DNA of 64,000 nucleotides from Alteromonas sp. KUL49 (lineage in GTDB: Bacteria > Pseudomonadota > Gammaproteobacteria > Enterobacterales > Alteromonadaceae): positions 357,344-421,343 of the forward strand of contig NZ_BJKL01000004.1 in the NCBI RefSeq assembly GCF_006538345.1, written 5' to 3'. The stretch's first letter is position 1, and the number at the start of each line of letters is the position of its first letter. The notes under the pieces were generated by a model. That model was not told where the DNA came from. It made no database searches and saw only the letters and a program-made list of their open reading frames with translations. This document shows positions 51,653 through 61,400 of this stretch, one piece after another. Both the position numbers and the translations under genes were made by a program.

Positions 51653-52531
51653 ATGTCGTTTGAGGTCAGTAGTTTGATTAAATGTGAAGGTGTAAAACGC
51701 TTTTTTTGTGGAATGTTAGCGTCATTATTGCTGGTTATTCCTTCTTTGGCGCTTTCATCAGATGATGTGGTTTATTCTGGAACAGCTAGGGATGACTACA
51801 CGACTCAATTGCTCAGTCTCGCCCTGTCATATCACGGCGACAGATATAACCTGAAAGCCTTTGGTGCCGAAATTCCTAAACCACGAGTGTTTGCCTTGCT
51901 GGCTGCCAATGATGGTATTGATGTTATCGTGGGTGGCGCCAGTCTGGAGCGCGCATCTAAATATCAGATGATTCCGTTTCCATTACTCAAAGGATTAAAT
52001 GGCTGGCGAATGGCATTGGTACACGATACCCAACCAAGACTATTTGAAGAGAAGAAAACCGAAGAATTTAAAGCATATGTAGCCGGTCAGTTTCACACCT
52101 GGACGGATACGAAGATCCTGTCTGCCAATCAAATCACTGTATTCAAAGGGACAAATGCGGAAGGATTGTATGACATGCTCGCCAGGCAGCGGTTTGATTA
52201 TTTTCCTCGCTCTGTGCTCGAAATTGAATGGGACTTCAATAGCCGTCGACATTTACCGCTGGCTATTGAACAGACTGCCTTAATTTATTACCCCACCGCC
52301 TATGTTTTTTACGTAAGTAAACAAAACAAACAGCTGGCCGAAGACATTTTAGTCGGATTACAACAAGCCCAATCTGACGGTAGCTTTGAACAGTTGTTTA
52401 ATGAATTTTATGGCGACGTGGTTAACAAACTTATTCAAGACAACCGAAGCGTCTATCGTCTAAGCAATCCATTTTTGCCTCACAATATCCCTACTGAGCG
52501 AAAAGAATTGTGGCTTAACTTCGAAGGTTAA
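51653..52531 (+). CDS. Periplasmic solute-binding-like protein (family 3 fold)
   Basis: This 292-residue protein has a signal peptide whose hydrophobic core is FFCGMLASLLLVIPSLALS; the N-terminus is longer than usual and translation might begin later. The mature domain resembles orphan family 3 binding proteins (LALSYHGDRYNLKAFG, NDGIDVIVGGASLERAS, GLYDMLARQRFDYFPRSVLE, AVYVFYVSK-like strand, IPTERKELWLN end). No transporter partners are adjacent. The ligand is unknown. Confidence 0.72.
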   Translation: MSFEVSSLIKCEGVKRFFCGMLASLLLVIPSLALSSDDVVYSGTARDDYTTQLLSLALSYHGDRYNLKAFGAEIPKPRVFALLAANDGIDVIVGGASLERASKYQMIPFPLLKGLNGWRMALVHDTQPRLFEEKKTEEFKAYVAGQFHTWTDTKILSANQITVFKGTNAEGLYDMLARQRFDYFPRSVLEIEWDFNSRRHLPLAIEQTALIYYPTAYVFYVSKQNKQLAEDILVGLQQAQSDGSFEQLFNEFYGDVVNKLIQDNRSVYRLSNPFLPHNIPTERKELWLNFEG

Positions 52532-52572
52532 GTCCATACACACGCCATTGCTTTGTAAGCTCAAACGCTTTA

Positions 52573-53046
52573 CTAAGAGTTTGGAAAATTCTCAAGATCT
52601 TCTTCGGTTGCGCCTTCATTACACTCCCCACGCAACTGAACTGTTCCTTCCGCGGAATAGTAATCCAATTCCATATAGCCTTCTCGGCAATATCCATTGT
52701 CTTGTAAAATCATATCCAGTCTATCCAACACGCGAGTTTTCTCGTTTTGCTGATTATTGGCACTGTTACCTCGTGGATCACCTTGACCTCTGTTTCCTTC
52801 GCGACCGCCACCACCTTGTCCACCGCGGCCTTCATTGCCACCACTTCTTGCTCCACGTTGTGAGCCTCTGTCCTGACCACCACGCGCACGCCCCATAGAC
52901 ATACTAAAGTTAAACTGTTTTGAGCCATCACTAAATATTTTAGTAACGAACGTTTCAACGTTACGTCCTGGCCGTTCATGCTTTTTACTCGCACAGCTGG
53001 TTATTACGAGTACAGAGAAAAGAATGCATAGTAATTTTGTTTTCAT
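52573..53046 (-). CDS. Lipoprotein with an Arg-Gly-rich low-complexity segment
   Basis: This 157-residue lipoprotein has lipobox ITSC (Cys18). The middle (about 52-100) is almost only Gly, Arg, Gln, Asn and Ser with many RG pairs (RARGGQDRGSQRGARSGG). The C-terminal 50 residues look folded (RVLDRLDMILQDNGYCREGY, YSAEGTVQLRGECNEG), with two Cys that may pair. The function is unknown. RG-rich tracts usually bind nucleic acids or polyanions, which would be unusual at the outer membrane. Confidence 0.72.
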   Translation of the reverse strand: MKTKLLCILFSVLVITSCASKKHERPGRNVETFVTKIFSDGSKQFNFSMSMGRARGGQDRGSQRGARSGGNEGRGGQGGGGREGNRGQGDPRGNSANNQQNEKTRVLDRLDMILQDNGYCREGYMELDYYSAEGTVQLRGECNEGATEEDLENFPNS

Positions 53047-53216
53047 CGCTAATGATTATCGTAGAAGTGAGTAAGTCTGATGTTACCTTACTTGATGGCT
53101 AAGTAACGCAATCTGCACAATATCTCCTTTAATTGCGAAACATCTCCACATTTTGAATGGGGAAACAGAAGGAGTAGCTTTAAACTACTGCTCAACCTTT
53201 TAATGGCACTGCACAC

Positions 53217-53249
53217 AAAAAAAGGGTTCAAGAAATCTTGAACCCTTTT
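53217..53249 (-). terminator. Strong terminator after the ABC permease gene
   Basis: AAAAGGGTTCAAGA (53220-53233) pairs perfectly with TCTTGAACCCTTTT (53236-53249). On the minus strand it ends in seven T's (A-run 53217-53223). It lies 18 bases after the permease stop codon. Confidence 0.88.
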
Positions 53250-53266
53250 AAGAAACGCTCTGTTAA

Positions 53267-55798
53267 CTAAACCATTTTTCTGAGCAATTGTGAGGTGTTA
53301 AGGGCCAACAAACGCCAGCATCCTAGCGCGCCCAAAATGCCAACCACAATGGCACCAACAAGAGGAGCTATTAGCCAATATTCTAGGTGTATGCTGCTCT
53401 CCATTTGGAACACCCTAGACTGCAGCATGTATAAACTGAGTTCATTAGCAAGAGCAGCCATCCCACCAGCAACTAGCCCTATAATCACAAACTCAAACAC
53501 TACACTCTGACGAATAAGTTTACCTTTCGCACCCAGCGTTCTGAGAATGGCAAGCTCCTGTCTTCTCTCGTCCATACTCGCTTGCACTTGAGCAATCAGT
53601 ACTAAGCTTCCCGCAGCAAGCACGAGAACAAGAATAAACTCTACCGCTACCGACACTTGGTCAACAATTTCGCGGAGCTGGTTGATTCGCGCGTCAACGT
53701 CGAACATGGTGATAGACGAAAAAGGCTGCAACAAGCTAGTCAGCTCAGGTTTCCTCTCTGTGGGTAAAAAGAAACTCGTGATATAGGTTGGCCTAAACGC
53801 TTCCATCGCTTCTGGGTGAATGATGAAAAAGAAGTTAGGCTGCATAGTCTGCCAATTCACCGTTCTAATACTGGTCACTTCGGTATTAACGATTTCACTG
53901 CCAATATTAAACGTTAAGTTATCGCCCATTTTAATGTCGAGGCGCATGGCAATTTCTTGTTCTACCGATACAGGGTAAACACCACTTGCCGCAAAATCAG
54001 TTGTATCTAGGCCACCATGCCATGTACCTTCAACCACGTTGTTTTCTTTTTGGAGCAGGTTACTCCAAGTCAAGTTGGCCTCTCGACCAAGCCCTTGTCT
54101 TGAAGATTCACCTTCGCCTTCGTCCTCTTTCGAGACTGATGTTCTAACTGACTCACCGTTGACCGACGCAAAGCGCCCACGAGTCACCGGATAAAAAGCA
54201 TCTATACTGACATCGCGCTGTGAAAAATGAGTATCTAGCGCGTCTTTTTGTTCTGGCGTAATATTGATCAGAAAGTAATTTGGCGTACCTTCGGGCAACT
54301 GAGAACGCCATTGCTCAACCATGTCGTTGCGCATGACCAAGACGACCAGCAACAGCATTATGGTTACCGAGAAACTAATCAACTGGACACTGTTGTCCAT
54401 AGCTCTGCGTCTGATACGTGCCCACGCGAGTTGCCAAGGCCCCATCGACCCAGCACCGAGTTTTCTGCCGATAAGAATTAACCCATAGGTTACTGCGACT
54501 AGCCCTACAACCAGCGCAACACCTGAAACAAACAAGATTAGACTGATCTCTAAATTACGGCTGTATGCAAACATCAGCAAGAAAATCGCCGAGCCAGCAC
54601 TCAAGAACTGAATGCCCTTTGAACTTAAACTTGCGTTCATATCACGTCGCAATACGCGTAGTGGCGGGATAGAAAATAGCTGCATTAGCGGATAAAGAGA
54701 AAACAGCAAGGCACAAATACCACCAGTAAACACAGCAATAAAGAACGGACGCCAGTGCCAAACGTCAAGCGCAACATCGACACGATCTGCCAGCGCCCAT
54801 ACGACAAGTTGCTGCCCCACAAGCCCGATGATCACACCAATGAATATCCCCGCAAGGGCAATAAAAACCACTTGGAATAAATATACCCATCGGATGGTAC
54901 TTTTCGTTGCACCCAAGGTTTTCATTATTGCCACCGGATCATAGTGGCGCTGACTATACCGCTGCGCTGCCACAGCAATAGATACTGCGGCCAACACAAT
55001 GGCTAATAAACTCGCGAGCAAGAAATACCGTTCTGCGCTAGCTACTGAACGACCAATAGCCGAATCGTCATCTGAGACCGCTCGCCAACGATGCACTTCC
55101 CGGTTAAGCTGAGGCGATAACCAGTCGTAGTAATCCTCCAAAGCTCCATCATTACCCGCAAAATAACTCACGTAGTCAGCGCGGCTACCGGGGCCAACCA
55201 CTGAGGTCGCTTCAATATCTTGCAATCGAATTAAAACGATAGGATCAGTGTTAAATACGCTAAAGCCAGCATCAGGGATATCGATTAATACACGGCTTAC
55301 GGTAAACAGACTGTCACCAATCTCCACCTGATCGCCCAACTCAATATCAAGGGTTTGAAACAATCGAGACTGTATCCACGCATGCCCCGGCTCAGGAAGT
55401 CCGTCTATCACTTCTGGCGATCCAAAAGGCATATCTGAAACAGTAATGTCACCTTTTAATGGATACGTACTGTTCACTGCACGTAAATCCACCAAGGACA
55501 TATTTTCTTCACCGAATACCATAGAACGCGCAGAAATTCGCTGAGCGGTTTGTAACTCTCGCGACTGCGCTTCCGCGAGCCAAGCTTCATCCACAGGCTT
55601 GTCAGAACGCAATTGAGTATCAGCAGCAATGAAGGCCGCTGAACGTGACTTAAGTGCCTGTTGTAGGCGCTCACTGAATAGGGATAGTGACAACACTGCA
55701 CTGACAGAAAGTACAATAGCGAGCAAAATAATTGTCAGCTCACCACGGCGAGCTTCGTGCTTAAATAATCGCCATGCTAGATTTGTTATCATTGTCAT
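53267..55798 (-). CDS. ybbP: FtsX-like ABC transporter permease (YbbP-type)
   Basis: This 843-residue permease has an N-terminal TM, a large periplasmic domain, a first FtsX/MacB core (about 260-390: VAAQRYSQRHYDPVAIMKTLGATKS), a central membrane pair, a second periplasmic domain and a C-terminal FtsX core (VAVEFILVLVLAAGSLVLIA, ERRQELAILRTLGAKGKLIR). It is the E. coli YbbP arrangement. With the ATPase encoded one base upstream it likely forms a mechanotransmission-type transporter that extracts a lipid or lipoprotein from the inner membrane. The substrate is not known. Confidence 0.88.
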   Translation of the reverse strand: MTMITNLAWRLFKHEARRGELTIILLAIVLSVSAVLSLSLFSERLQQALKSRSAAFIAADTQLRSDKPVDEAWLAEAQSRELQTAQRISARSMVFGEENMSLVDLRAVNSTYPLKGDITVSDMPFGSPEVIDGLPEPGHAWIQSRLFQTLDIELGDQVEIGDSLFTVSRVLIDIPDAGFSVFNTDPIVLIRLQDIEATSVVGPGSRADYVSYFAGNDGALEDYYDWLSPQLNREVHRWRAVSDDDSAIGRSVASAERYFLLASLLAIVLAAVSIAVAAQRYSQRHYDPVAIMKTLGATKSTIRWVYLFQVVFIALAGIFIGVIIGLVGQQLVVWALADRVDVALDVWHWRPFFIAVFTGGICALLFSLYPLMQLFSIPPLRVLRRDMNASLSSKGIQFLSAGSAIFLLMFAYSRNLEISLILFVSGVALVVGLVAVTYGLILIGRKLGAGSMGPWQLAWARIRRRAMDNSVQLISFSVTIMLLLVVLVMRNDMVEQWRSQLPEGTPNYFLINITPEQKDALDTHFSQRDVSIDAFYPVTRGRFASVNGESVRTSVSKEDEGEGESSRQGLGREANLTWSNLLQKENNVVEGTWHGGLDTTDFAASGVYPVSVEQEIAMRLDIKMGDNLTFNIGSEIVNTEVTSIRTVNWQTMQPNFFFIIHPEAMEAFRPTYITSFFLPTERKPELTSLLQPFSSITMFDVDARINQLREIVDQVSVAVEFILVLVLAAGSLVLIAQVQASMDERRQELAILRTLGAKGKLIRQSVVFEFVIIGLVAGGMAALANELSLYMLQSRVFQMESSIHLEYWLIAPLVGAIVVGILGALGCWRLLALNTSQLLRKMV

Positions 55799-56497
55799 TT
55801 ACACGGCCTCTTTGCGGTCTTCCACACCAATCAAAGTAGACTCTGTCAACACACCGCCTTGCATCGTCAATTGACGATCACATTGCTGTGCGAGTGTGTT
55901 GTCATGGGTAACTAAAACTAGAGTCGTTCCTTGCTCTTTGTTCAGGTTGAATAACAACTCTTCAACTTTCTTACCGTTTGCCGCATCCAGATTACCGGTG
56001 GGCTCATCAGCAAAAAGAATTTTGGGCTGCGTTATAAATGCACGAGCGATAGCGACACGCTGCTGCTCACCACCTGAAAGTTGATTGGGGTAATGATGAG
56101 CTCTGTGTGATAAGCCCACTTGCTCAAGAATATCTTGCGCACGCTTTTTGGGGTTATCCAATCCAGCTATTTCCGCAGGAAGCATCACGTTTTCGAGTGC
56201 GGTTAGGCTTTGCACCAGCATAAAACTTTGGAAGATAAAACCTACCTTCTGACCACGAAGCACAGCTCGAGCTTCTTCATCCATATTATGGAGTGGAGCG
56301 TCATCTAAAAAGATTTCCCCTTCAGAGACTTCATCGAGCCCAGCCAATAACCCCAATAAAGTCGATTTACCGGAACCGGACGCACCAATAATGGCAATGG
56401 ACTCTCCAGTATTGACTTCGAATGAAATTGGTTGAAGGATCTGAAGGTCACCTTCGGTCGTAGTGACTGTTTTGGTTACATTGGCTGTTTTAATCAT
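55799..56497 (-). CDS. ybbA: ABC transporter ATP-binding protein (YbbA-type)
   Basis: This 232-residue ATPase of the LolD/MacB class has Walker A IIGASGSGKSTLLGLL, the Q loop GFIFQSFMLV, signature LSGGEQQRVAIARA, Walker B ILFADEPTGNLD and His in LVLVTHDNTLA. I prefer ATG at 56497 (MIKTANVTK) to a GTG 15 codons upstream, which would extend over the divergent tesA start. It abuts the permease gene, and the divergent tesA-ybbA pairing is conserved in gammaproteobacteria. Confidence 0.92.
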   Translation of the reverse strand: MIKTANVTKTVTTTEGDLQILQPISFEVNTGESIAIIGASGSGKSTLLGLLAGLDEVSEGEIFLDDAPLHNMDEEARAVLRGQKVGFIFQSFMLVQSLTALENVMLPAEIAGLDNPKKRAQDILEQVGLSHRAHHYPNQLSGGEQQRVAIARAFITQPKILFADEPTGNLDAANGKKVEELLFNLNKEQGTTLVLVTHDNTLAQQCDRQLTMQGGVLTESTLIGVEDRKEAV

Positions 56498-56513
56498 AAG
56501 AGGTCTTATACTC

Positions 56514-57185
56514 GTGTTTTTTAAGTACTCAAACGTAATCACGTTCTTGTTTATATTGTTATTAATACCAACGAGCGCCTATTCAGATCAGCATAATGAT
56601 GCCGCACCTGCACATTCGGCCAAGTTACTGGTACTGGGTGATAGCCTAAGCGCTGCGTATGGACTGAAGCAACAACAAGGTTGGGTTAGTTTGTTACAAA
56701 ATAAGTGGCACAACGAGCAAATTCCGATTGAAATAGTAAATGCTGCGGTGAGTGGAGAGACCACTGATGGTGGCTTGGCCCGTTTGCCCCGCTTACTAGA
56801 ACAGCACTCACCAACGCACGTGTTGTTAGAGTTAGGCGGAAATGATGGCCTACAAGGGCATAATATCAATAAAGTGAAAACCAACCTCTCATCCATGGTT
56901 GAGCTTGCACAAAACGCAGGCGCCAAAGTCTATATTCAAGAGATGCAGATACCAACTAACTATGGACGTCGCTACACACAAATGTTTACAAATAGCTTTG
57001 ATGAAATCGCTAACCAGTACGGTATTGAAAAGATTCCGTTTTTTCTTGAGCACATTGCTCTAAAACCCGAGCTTATGCAAAACGACGGAATTCATCCAAA
57101 CCTAGAAGCGCAACCAATGATTGCAGAGTTTATGTACAATGCACTTACACCGCTCGTACTCGGTCAGGTTGCGTTGAGCAAGTAG
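56514..57185 (+). CDS. tesA: Multifunctional acyl-CoA thioesterase/lysophospholipase TesA (SGNH hydrolase)
   Basis: This periplasmic SGNH/GDSL esterase has nucleophile Ser in LLVLGDSLSAAYGL, the block II Gly (VSGETTDGG), block III Asn (ELGGNDGLQG) and the Asp/His pair in DGIHPN. It hydrolyses acyl-CoA thioesters, lysophospholipids and esters. The start is taken as GTG 56514 with AGAGGT 9 bases upstream, giving a signal peptide (VFFKYSNVITFLFILLLIPT then SAYS); an in-frame GTG at 56463 lies inside divergent ybbA. Confidence 0.9.
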   Translation: MFFKYSNVITFLFILLLIPTSAYSDQHNDAAPAHSAKLLVLGDSLSAAYGLKQQQGWVSLLQNKWHNEQIPIEIVNAAVSGETTDGGLARLPRLLEQHSPTHVLLELGGNDGLQGHNINKVKTNLSSMVELAQNAGAKVYIQEMQIPTNYGRRYTQMFTNSFDEIANQYGIEKIPFFLEHIALKPELMQNDGIHPNLEAQPMIAEFMYNALTPLVLGQVALSK

Positions 57186-57247
57186 CCAAAACACACCAGA
57201 TACACTACACTGTGGTGGTTAGGTGTTAACTATTTCGAGGACATCCG

Positions 57248-57427
57248 ATGGACGTATCTTCAGCAACATCATCACCAGTTTCAACGGTATTACAGTCGCC
57301 GCAACAATCGCCCCGCAACACCCAAGCACAAGCTAGCGAGGCGCCTCCACCGCCACCACCTGAGCCAGCGGAGCGACTGGAGTCATCAAATGGTCGTATA
57401 GGTTCGCAGATCGACGTAGTGGTTTAA
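57248..57427 (+). CDS. Small Ser/Pro/Gln-rich protein (59 residues)
   Basis: ATG at 57248 is preceded by GAGGACATCC, a fair ribosome site, and the frame ends at TAA 57425-57427. The product begins MDVSSATSSPVSTVLQSP, has six consecutive Pro (PPPPPPEPAERLE) and ends GSQIDVVV; it looks disordered, with no signal peptide. The stop lies inside an exact inverted repeat shared with the convergent gene, which supports this being a real gene with a 3' end here. The family was not recognised. Confidence 0.55.
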   Translation: MDVSSATSSPVSTVLQSPQQSPRNTQAQASEAPPPPPPEPAERLESSNGRIGSQIDVVV

Positions 57428-57450
57428 CGAATACACTTAGCCGTTAAACC
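57421..57450. terminator. Convergent hairpin over the two stop codons
   Basis: GGTTTAACG (57421-57429) and CGTTAAACC (57442-57450) form a perfect 9-bp stem with a 12-base loop. It covers the TAA of the 59-residue gene and the stop of the convergent monooxygenase-like gene. There is no long T-run. Confidence 0.5.
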
Positions 57451-57733
57451 CATAGCTACGCTTTATTTCAACGACCTCAACCTTGTATGAGGTGTACCAC
57501 TGCTTTTTGCCATTTTCTTGAGCAAGAGCGTGGTCTGGGTCTTTTTTCCAGTTGAGAATACTTTGTTCATCTGGCCAATAAGATATCGCTACTTCCTCGT
57601 CACCTTCGGTGACCGCAATAAAGTCGATACAACCGTATTTATCGAAAGCTAAAGCTCTCATCTTGTTGACCGTGTCTGAATACAGCGCATCTTGTACGCC
57701 AGTTTTTGCGCGAAAAATCACTGCATACATCAC
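57437..57733 (-). CDS. ABM-domain (antibiotic biosynthesis monooxygenase-like) protein
   Basis: This 98-residue ferredoxin-like alpha-beta barrel protein starts MYAVIFRAKTGVQDALYSDT, with EVAISYWPDEQSILNWKKDP, the usual ABM/heme-degrading-fold pattern in which an aromatic Trp precedes the helix. There is no heme His visible that would make it an IsdG. It is probably a small oxygenase or stress protein of unknown substrate. CAAGGAG lies before the start. Confidence 0.8.
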   Translation of the reverse strand: MMYAVIFRAKTGVQDALYSDTVNKMRALAFDKYGCIDFIAVTEGDEEVAISYWPDEQSILNWKKDPDHALAQENGKKQWYTSYKVEVVEIKRSYGFNG

Positions 57734-57765
57734 TCATCTCCTTGTTAGCGATTAAGTGTTTAGGG

Positions 57766-58098
57766 TCATGCCTTCTTAACAAATTTAGCCGTTACCATCA
57801 TTTCACCTACACCATCGACTTTGCAGTCGAGTTCGTGATCTTTCTTGTCTAATACACGGCGTATAAGGGCCTTAGTGCCAATCTTGATAACTTGTGAACT
57901 ACCCTTGATTTTAAGGTCTTTTATCACGGTGACTTTGTCACCATCATTCAGCAAAGCACCATTTGCGTCTTTGACTTGAACGGCATCTTCATCGGCCTCA
58001 TTGGGATCCCACTCGTGACCACACTCAGGGCATATCAACAAGTTCTGGTCTTGATATACATATTCGGAATTACACGCAGGACAGGGAGGTAAAGACAT
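57766..58098 (-). CDS. yjdM: PhnA/YjdM-family zinc-ribbon protein
   Basis: This 110-residue protein has an N-terminal zinc ribbon (CPAC...CPEC, residues 6-27, LPPCPACNSEYVY and LICPECGHEWDP) and a C-terminal SH3-like PhnA domain (GDKVTVIKDLKIKGSSQVIK, GTKALIRRVL). The name PhnA is historical; a link to phosphonoacetate hydrolysis is not supported for this family, and the function is uncertain. It is a separate gene, 32 bases upstream of the ABM gene on the same strand. Confidence 0.9.
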   Translation of the reverse strand: MSLPPCPACNSEYVYQDQNLLICPECGHEWDPNEADEDAVQVKDANGALLNDGDKVTVIKDLKIKGSSQVIKIGTKALIRRVLDKKDHELDCKVDGVGEMMVTAKFVKKA

Positions 58099-58350
58099 TA
58101 CTTGCTACTCAATAGGTCAATTTTGCGCATAGATTAATCCTAAACAAACTATTTAGCGAGCTATCCTTCATTTAAACGAATAATGCGTGCTACTGATTCA
58201 TACTTAAAACATATTATTAACACAACTTTAAAAACAAACCCAAGGTTGAACAAAAATCAACCAAAAATAGCTGAGATGTTAAAACTTTATAAATAACAGT
58301 AATCTACAAAACTTTGGTGACGTAGAAATAACGGTAACTATCTCGATTAC

Positions 58351-58366
58351 GGTGCATTTATTGCTT
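58351..58366 (+). promoter_or_regulatory. Possible sigma-54 (-24/-12) promoter
   Basis: GGTGCATTTATTGCTT carries GG (58351-58352) and GC (58363-58364) separated by exactly 10 bases, the invariant sigma-54 spacing, with TTGC at -12. It ends about 38 bases before the start of the ammonium-transporter/GGDEF/EAL gene; nitrogen-regulated amt genes commonly use sigma-54. The surrounding 305-base gap is AT-rich with no other gene. Confidence 0.35.
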
Positions 58367-58403
58367 ATTTATTACATTGCCTAATTCCCGATAGAAGCTA
58401 CTC

Positions 58404-61400
58404 ATGGATTCTATTTTCCTCATATTTTGTGCCGCACTGGTTTTTTTAATGCAAGCGGGCTTTCTTTGCCTTGAAACGGGTAAAGTTCGTAGTAAAAACA
58501 GCATAAATGTAGCGGCCAAGAACCTGTCCGACTTCATTTTGTCATCAATTATCTTTTGGGTGTTTGGCTTCGGCATCATGTTTGGCATGTCAAATTGGGG
58601 CTATTTTGGTTCAAGTGAGTTCTTTTTTGGTGCAGAACAGTCTGCACCGCAGGTGAGTTTCTTCCTTTTTCAAATGATGTTTTGTGGTACAACGGCAACC
58701 TTGGTATCTGGCGCAGTCGCGGAAAGAATGTCTTACCGCGGATACTTGTTAACAACTTTGGTACTTTGTGCCCTGATTTACCCTATCGTAGGACATTGGA
58801 GCTGGGCATCTTTATACAACAACGAAAATACTGGATGGCTAGAATCTCTCGGATTTTACGACTTTGCAGGCGCCACGGTTGTGCACTCCGTTGGAGGCTG
58901 GGTAAGCTTAGCTGCCATTATGATTATTGGCGCAAGGCAAGGTCGATTCAGCAATGACGTCCCCTTTCCCGCAGGCAGCAATCTCCCCTTGTCAGCGCTG
59001 GGTACATTACTCATCTGGTTGGGGTGGTTTGGCTTTAACGGTGGCAGTACACTCGCCTTCAATGACCAAGTTCCCCTAATACTCCTAAACACCTGTATTG
59101 CTGCTATTTTTGGCGGGCTGAGCGCCAGCGCAATCTTTTACTACCGTAACAAGTACATTGATGTAGGTTTTATTCTCAATGGTATTATCGCCGGGCTAGT
59201 AGCAGTCACGGCTTGTGCAAATGTCGTTACTCCGGCCAGCGCTGCGCTTTTGGGCATAGTTGCCGGTATTATTATCGTATTGGGCGAACAGCTTCTCATT
59301 AAATGTAAATTGGACGATGCTCTTGGCGTAGTGCCTGCTCACCTTTTCGCAGGAATTTGGGGAACCATCGCAGTTGTTATATTTCACAAAGAGATCCCCC
59401 TATTTTCTCAAGGTTTTTGGCAACAACTTATGGTGCAGTGCCTTGGTGTTGCCGTCATCGGTATGTATAGTTTCAGCGTAAGCTGGGTACTACTCCGTTT
59501 TATCAACAAGCATATTCGCCTGCGAGTAAATGCAGAGCAAGAATATCTCGGTATGAACGTTACCGAGCACAGAGCAACGACAGAATCGCTAGACCTACTC
59601 AACTCGATGAATGACCAAGCAACCGACGCTAATTTTAGTGAGCGGGTTCCCGAGGAACCTTATACTGAGATTGGGCAAATTGCCTATCAGTACAATAGAG
59701 TCATAGATAGAGTGCAACATGAGATGGAACAAAGAGATTTAGCACTGAATGACTTTAAAAGTAGTGAAAAGCGCAAGAGCGCCATACTTAATTCTTCCAT
59801 GGACAGTATTGTCACTATCAGCCTCAATGGCCAAATTTTAGAATTTAATCCAGCAGCAGAAAGAACCTTTGGTTGTTTACACTCAAAGGTGAGAAATAAA
59901 AGTTTTGTCGAATTATTCGTGCAGGAAGAAGACCAAGAGCGTGTTCGTAATAGCTTAAATAACCGTTTTGCGGAATCTACTGGGCTTCTGATCAACAGAA
60001 GAAACACCATACAACTACTAAGAGCCACCGGAGACAAATTCCCGGCAGAACTCACCATTACGGGAACCACGTTTGGAAGTACGATCAGTAATGAATTTAC
60101 TCTACATATTCGCGACGTGACTCGACAACGAAGATTACAAGAGAAATTAAGACAGCTAGCTTACAGTGACCCGTTAACCGGTTTGTATAATCGCACTTAT
60201 TTTCTTGATGCTTTGAAAGCGGCTATTCCTCGACTATCCAATCAAGAAGAGAGTGTCACACTTTTCTTTCTCGACTTAGACCGCTTCAAAAAAATAAACG
60301 ACACCCTTGGGCATAAAGCTGGCGACGAGCTGCTACTTGAAGTAGCAAAACGACTCACCAATGTGACTCGAAATAATGACACTGTAGGGCGTTGGGGAGG
60401 TGACGAGTTTGTCATCATGATGACAGGGCGACACAACAGAAACAGTGTGGCAGCGCATGCTACAAAAATCCTTCAAGTGATGCGCGAAAACGTCACATTG
60501 TGTGGGAACGAACTTCGCATCCCTACGAGCATCGGCATAAGTATTACTACTGATCCGGAAGTATCCCCTGCAACACTGATACAACAAGCTGATATCGCAA
60601 TGTATCATGCGAAAAAAGCAGGTAGAGACAACTTTAAGCTATTCACATCAAGTATGGCACAACAGGCGTCAGACAGCTTCGATGCAGAGCAATCGTTAAA
60701 TCAGTCACTTAAAGATGGACAAGCCATAGTGCTTTACTACCAACCTAAGGTTGATAGTCATGAGCAACTCACAGGCTTAGAAGCGCTGGTAAGACTGAGG
60801 GCTGCGAACAATGAGATCATACCGCCCTCAGCTTTTATTCCGTTAGCAGAAGAGTCTGGTCAGATAGTACGGCTCGAGCAATTGATCATCCAAAATGTGT
60901 TTGAACAAATTGCAAAATGGCGAACTTCACTTTACTCAATGCCCAGAGTGTCGATTAACCTATCTGGAATTCACCTTCTCTCTGATGGTTTTCTGAGTTT
61001 TATCGAGCAACAAATGGCACGCTATGGAATTCTTGGTGAGTGGATTGAGTTTGAGGTAACGGAAAGTGTATTCCTAGACGATATCGACAAGTGCATCACT
61101 GTATTGAAGCAGCTCCAGACACTTAATATTGCGATATCTATTGATGACTTTGGTACAGGATACTCGTCATTGAACTATCTAAAAGCCTTACCGGTAGATG
61201 TACTAAAGATAGATAGAGCCTTTGTGAACGAATGCGCTACGGTAAAAGAAGATGCAAAGATCTGTTCAACGATTATTGAGCTAGCTCAGTCACTCAATTT
61301 AAGAACAGTGGCCGAAGGTGTGGAAAACCAAGCTCAGCTAGAGTTTTTGTCTGACAACGGTTGTAACGAGTTCCAAGGATTTTACTTCTATAGACCGTTG

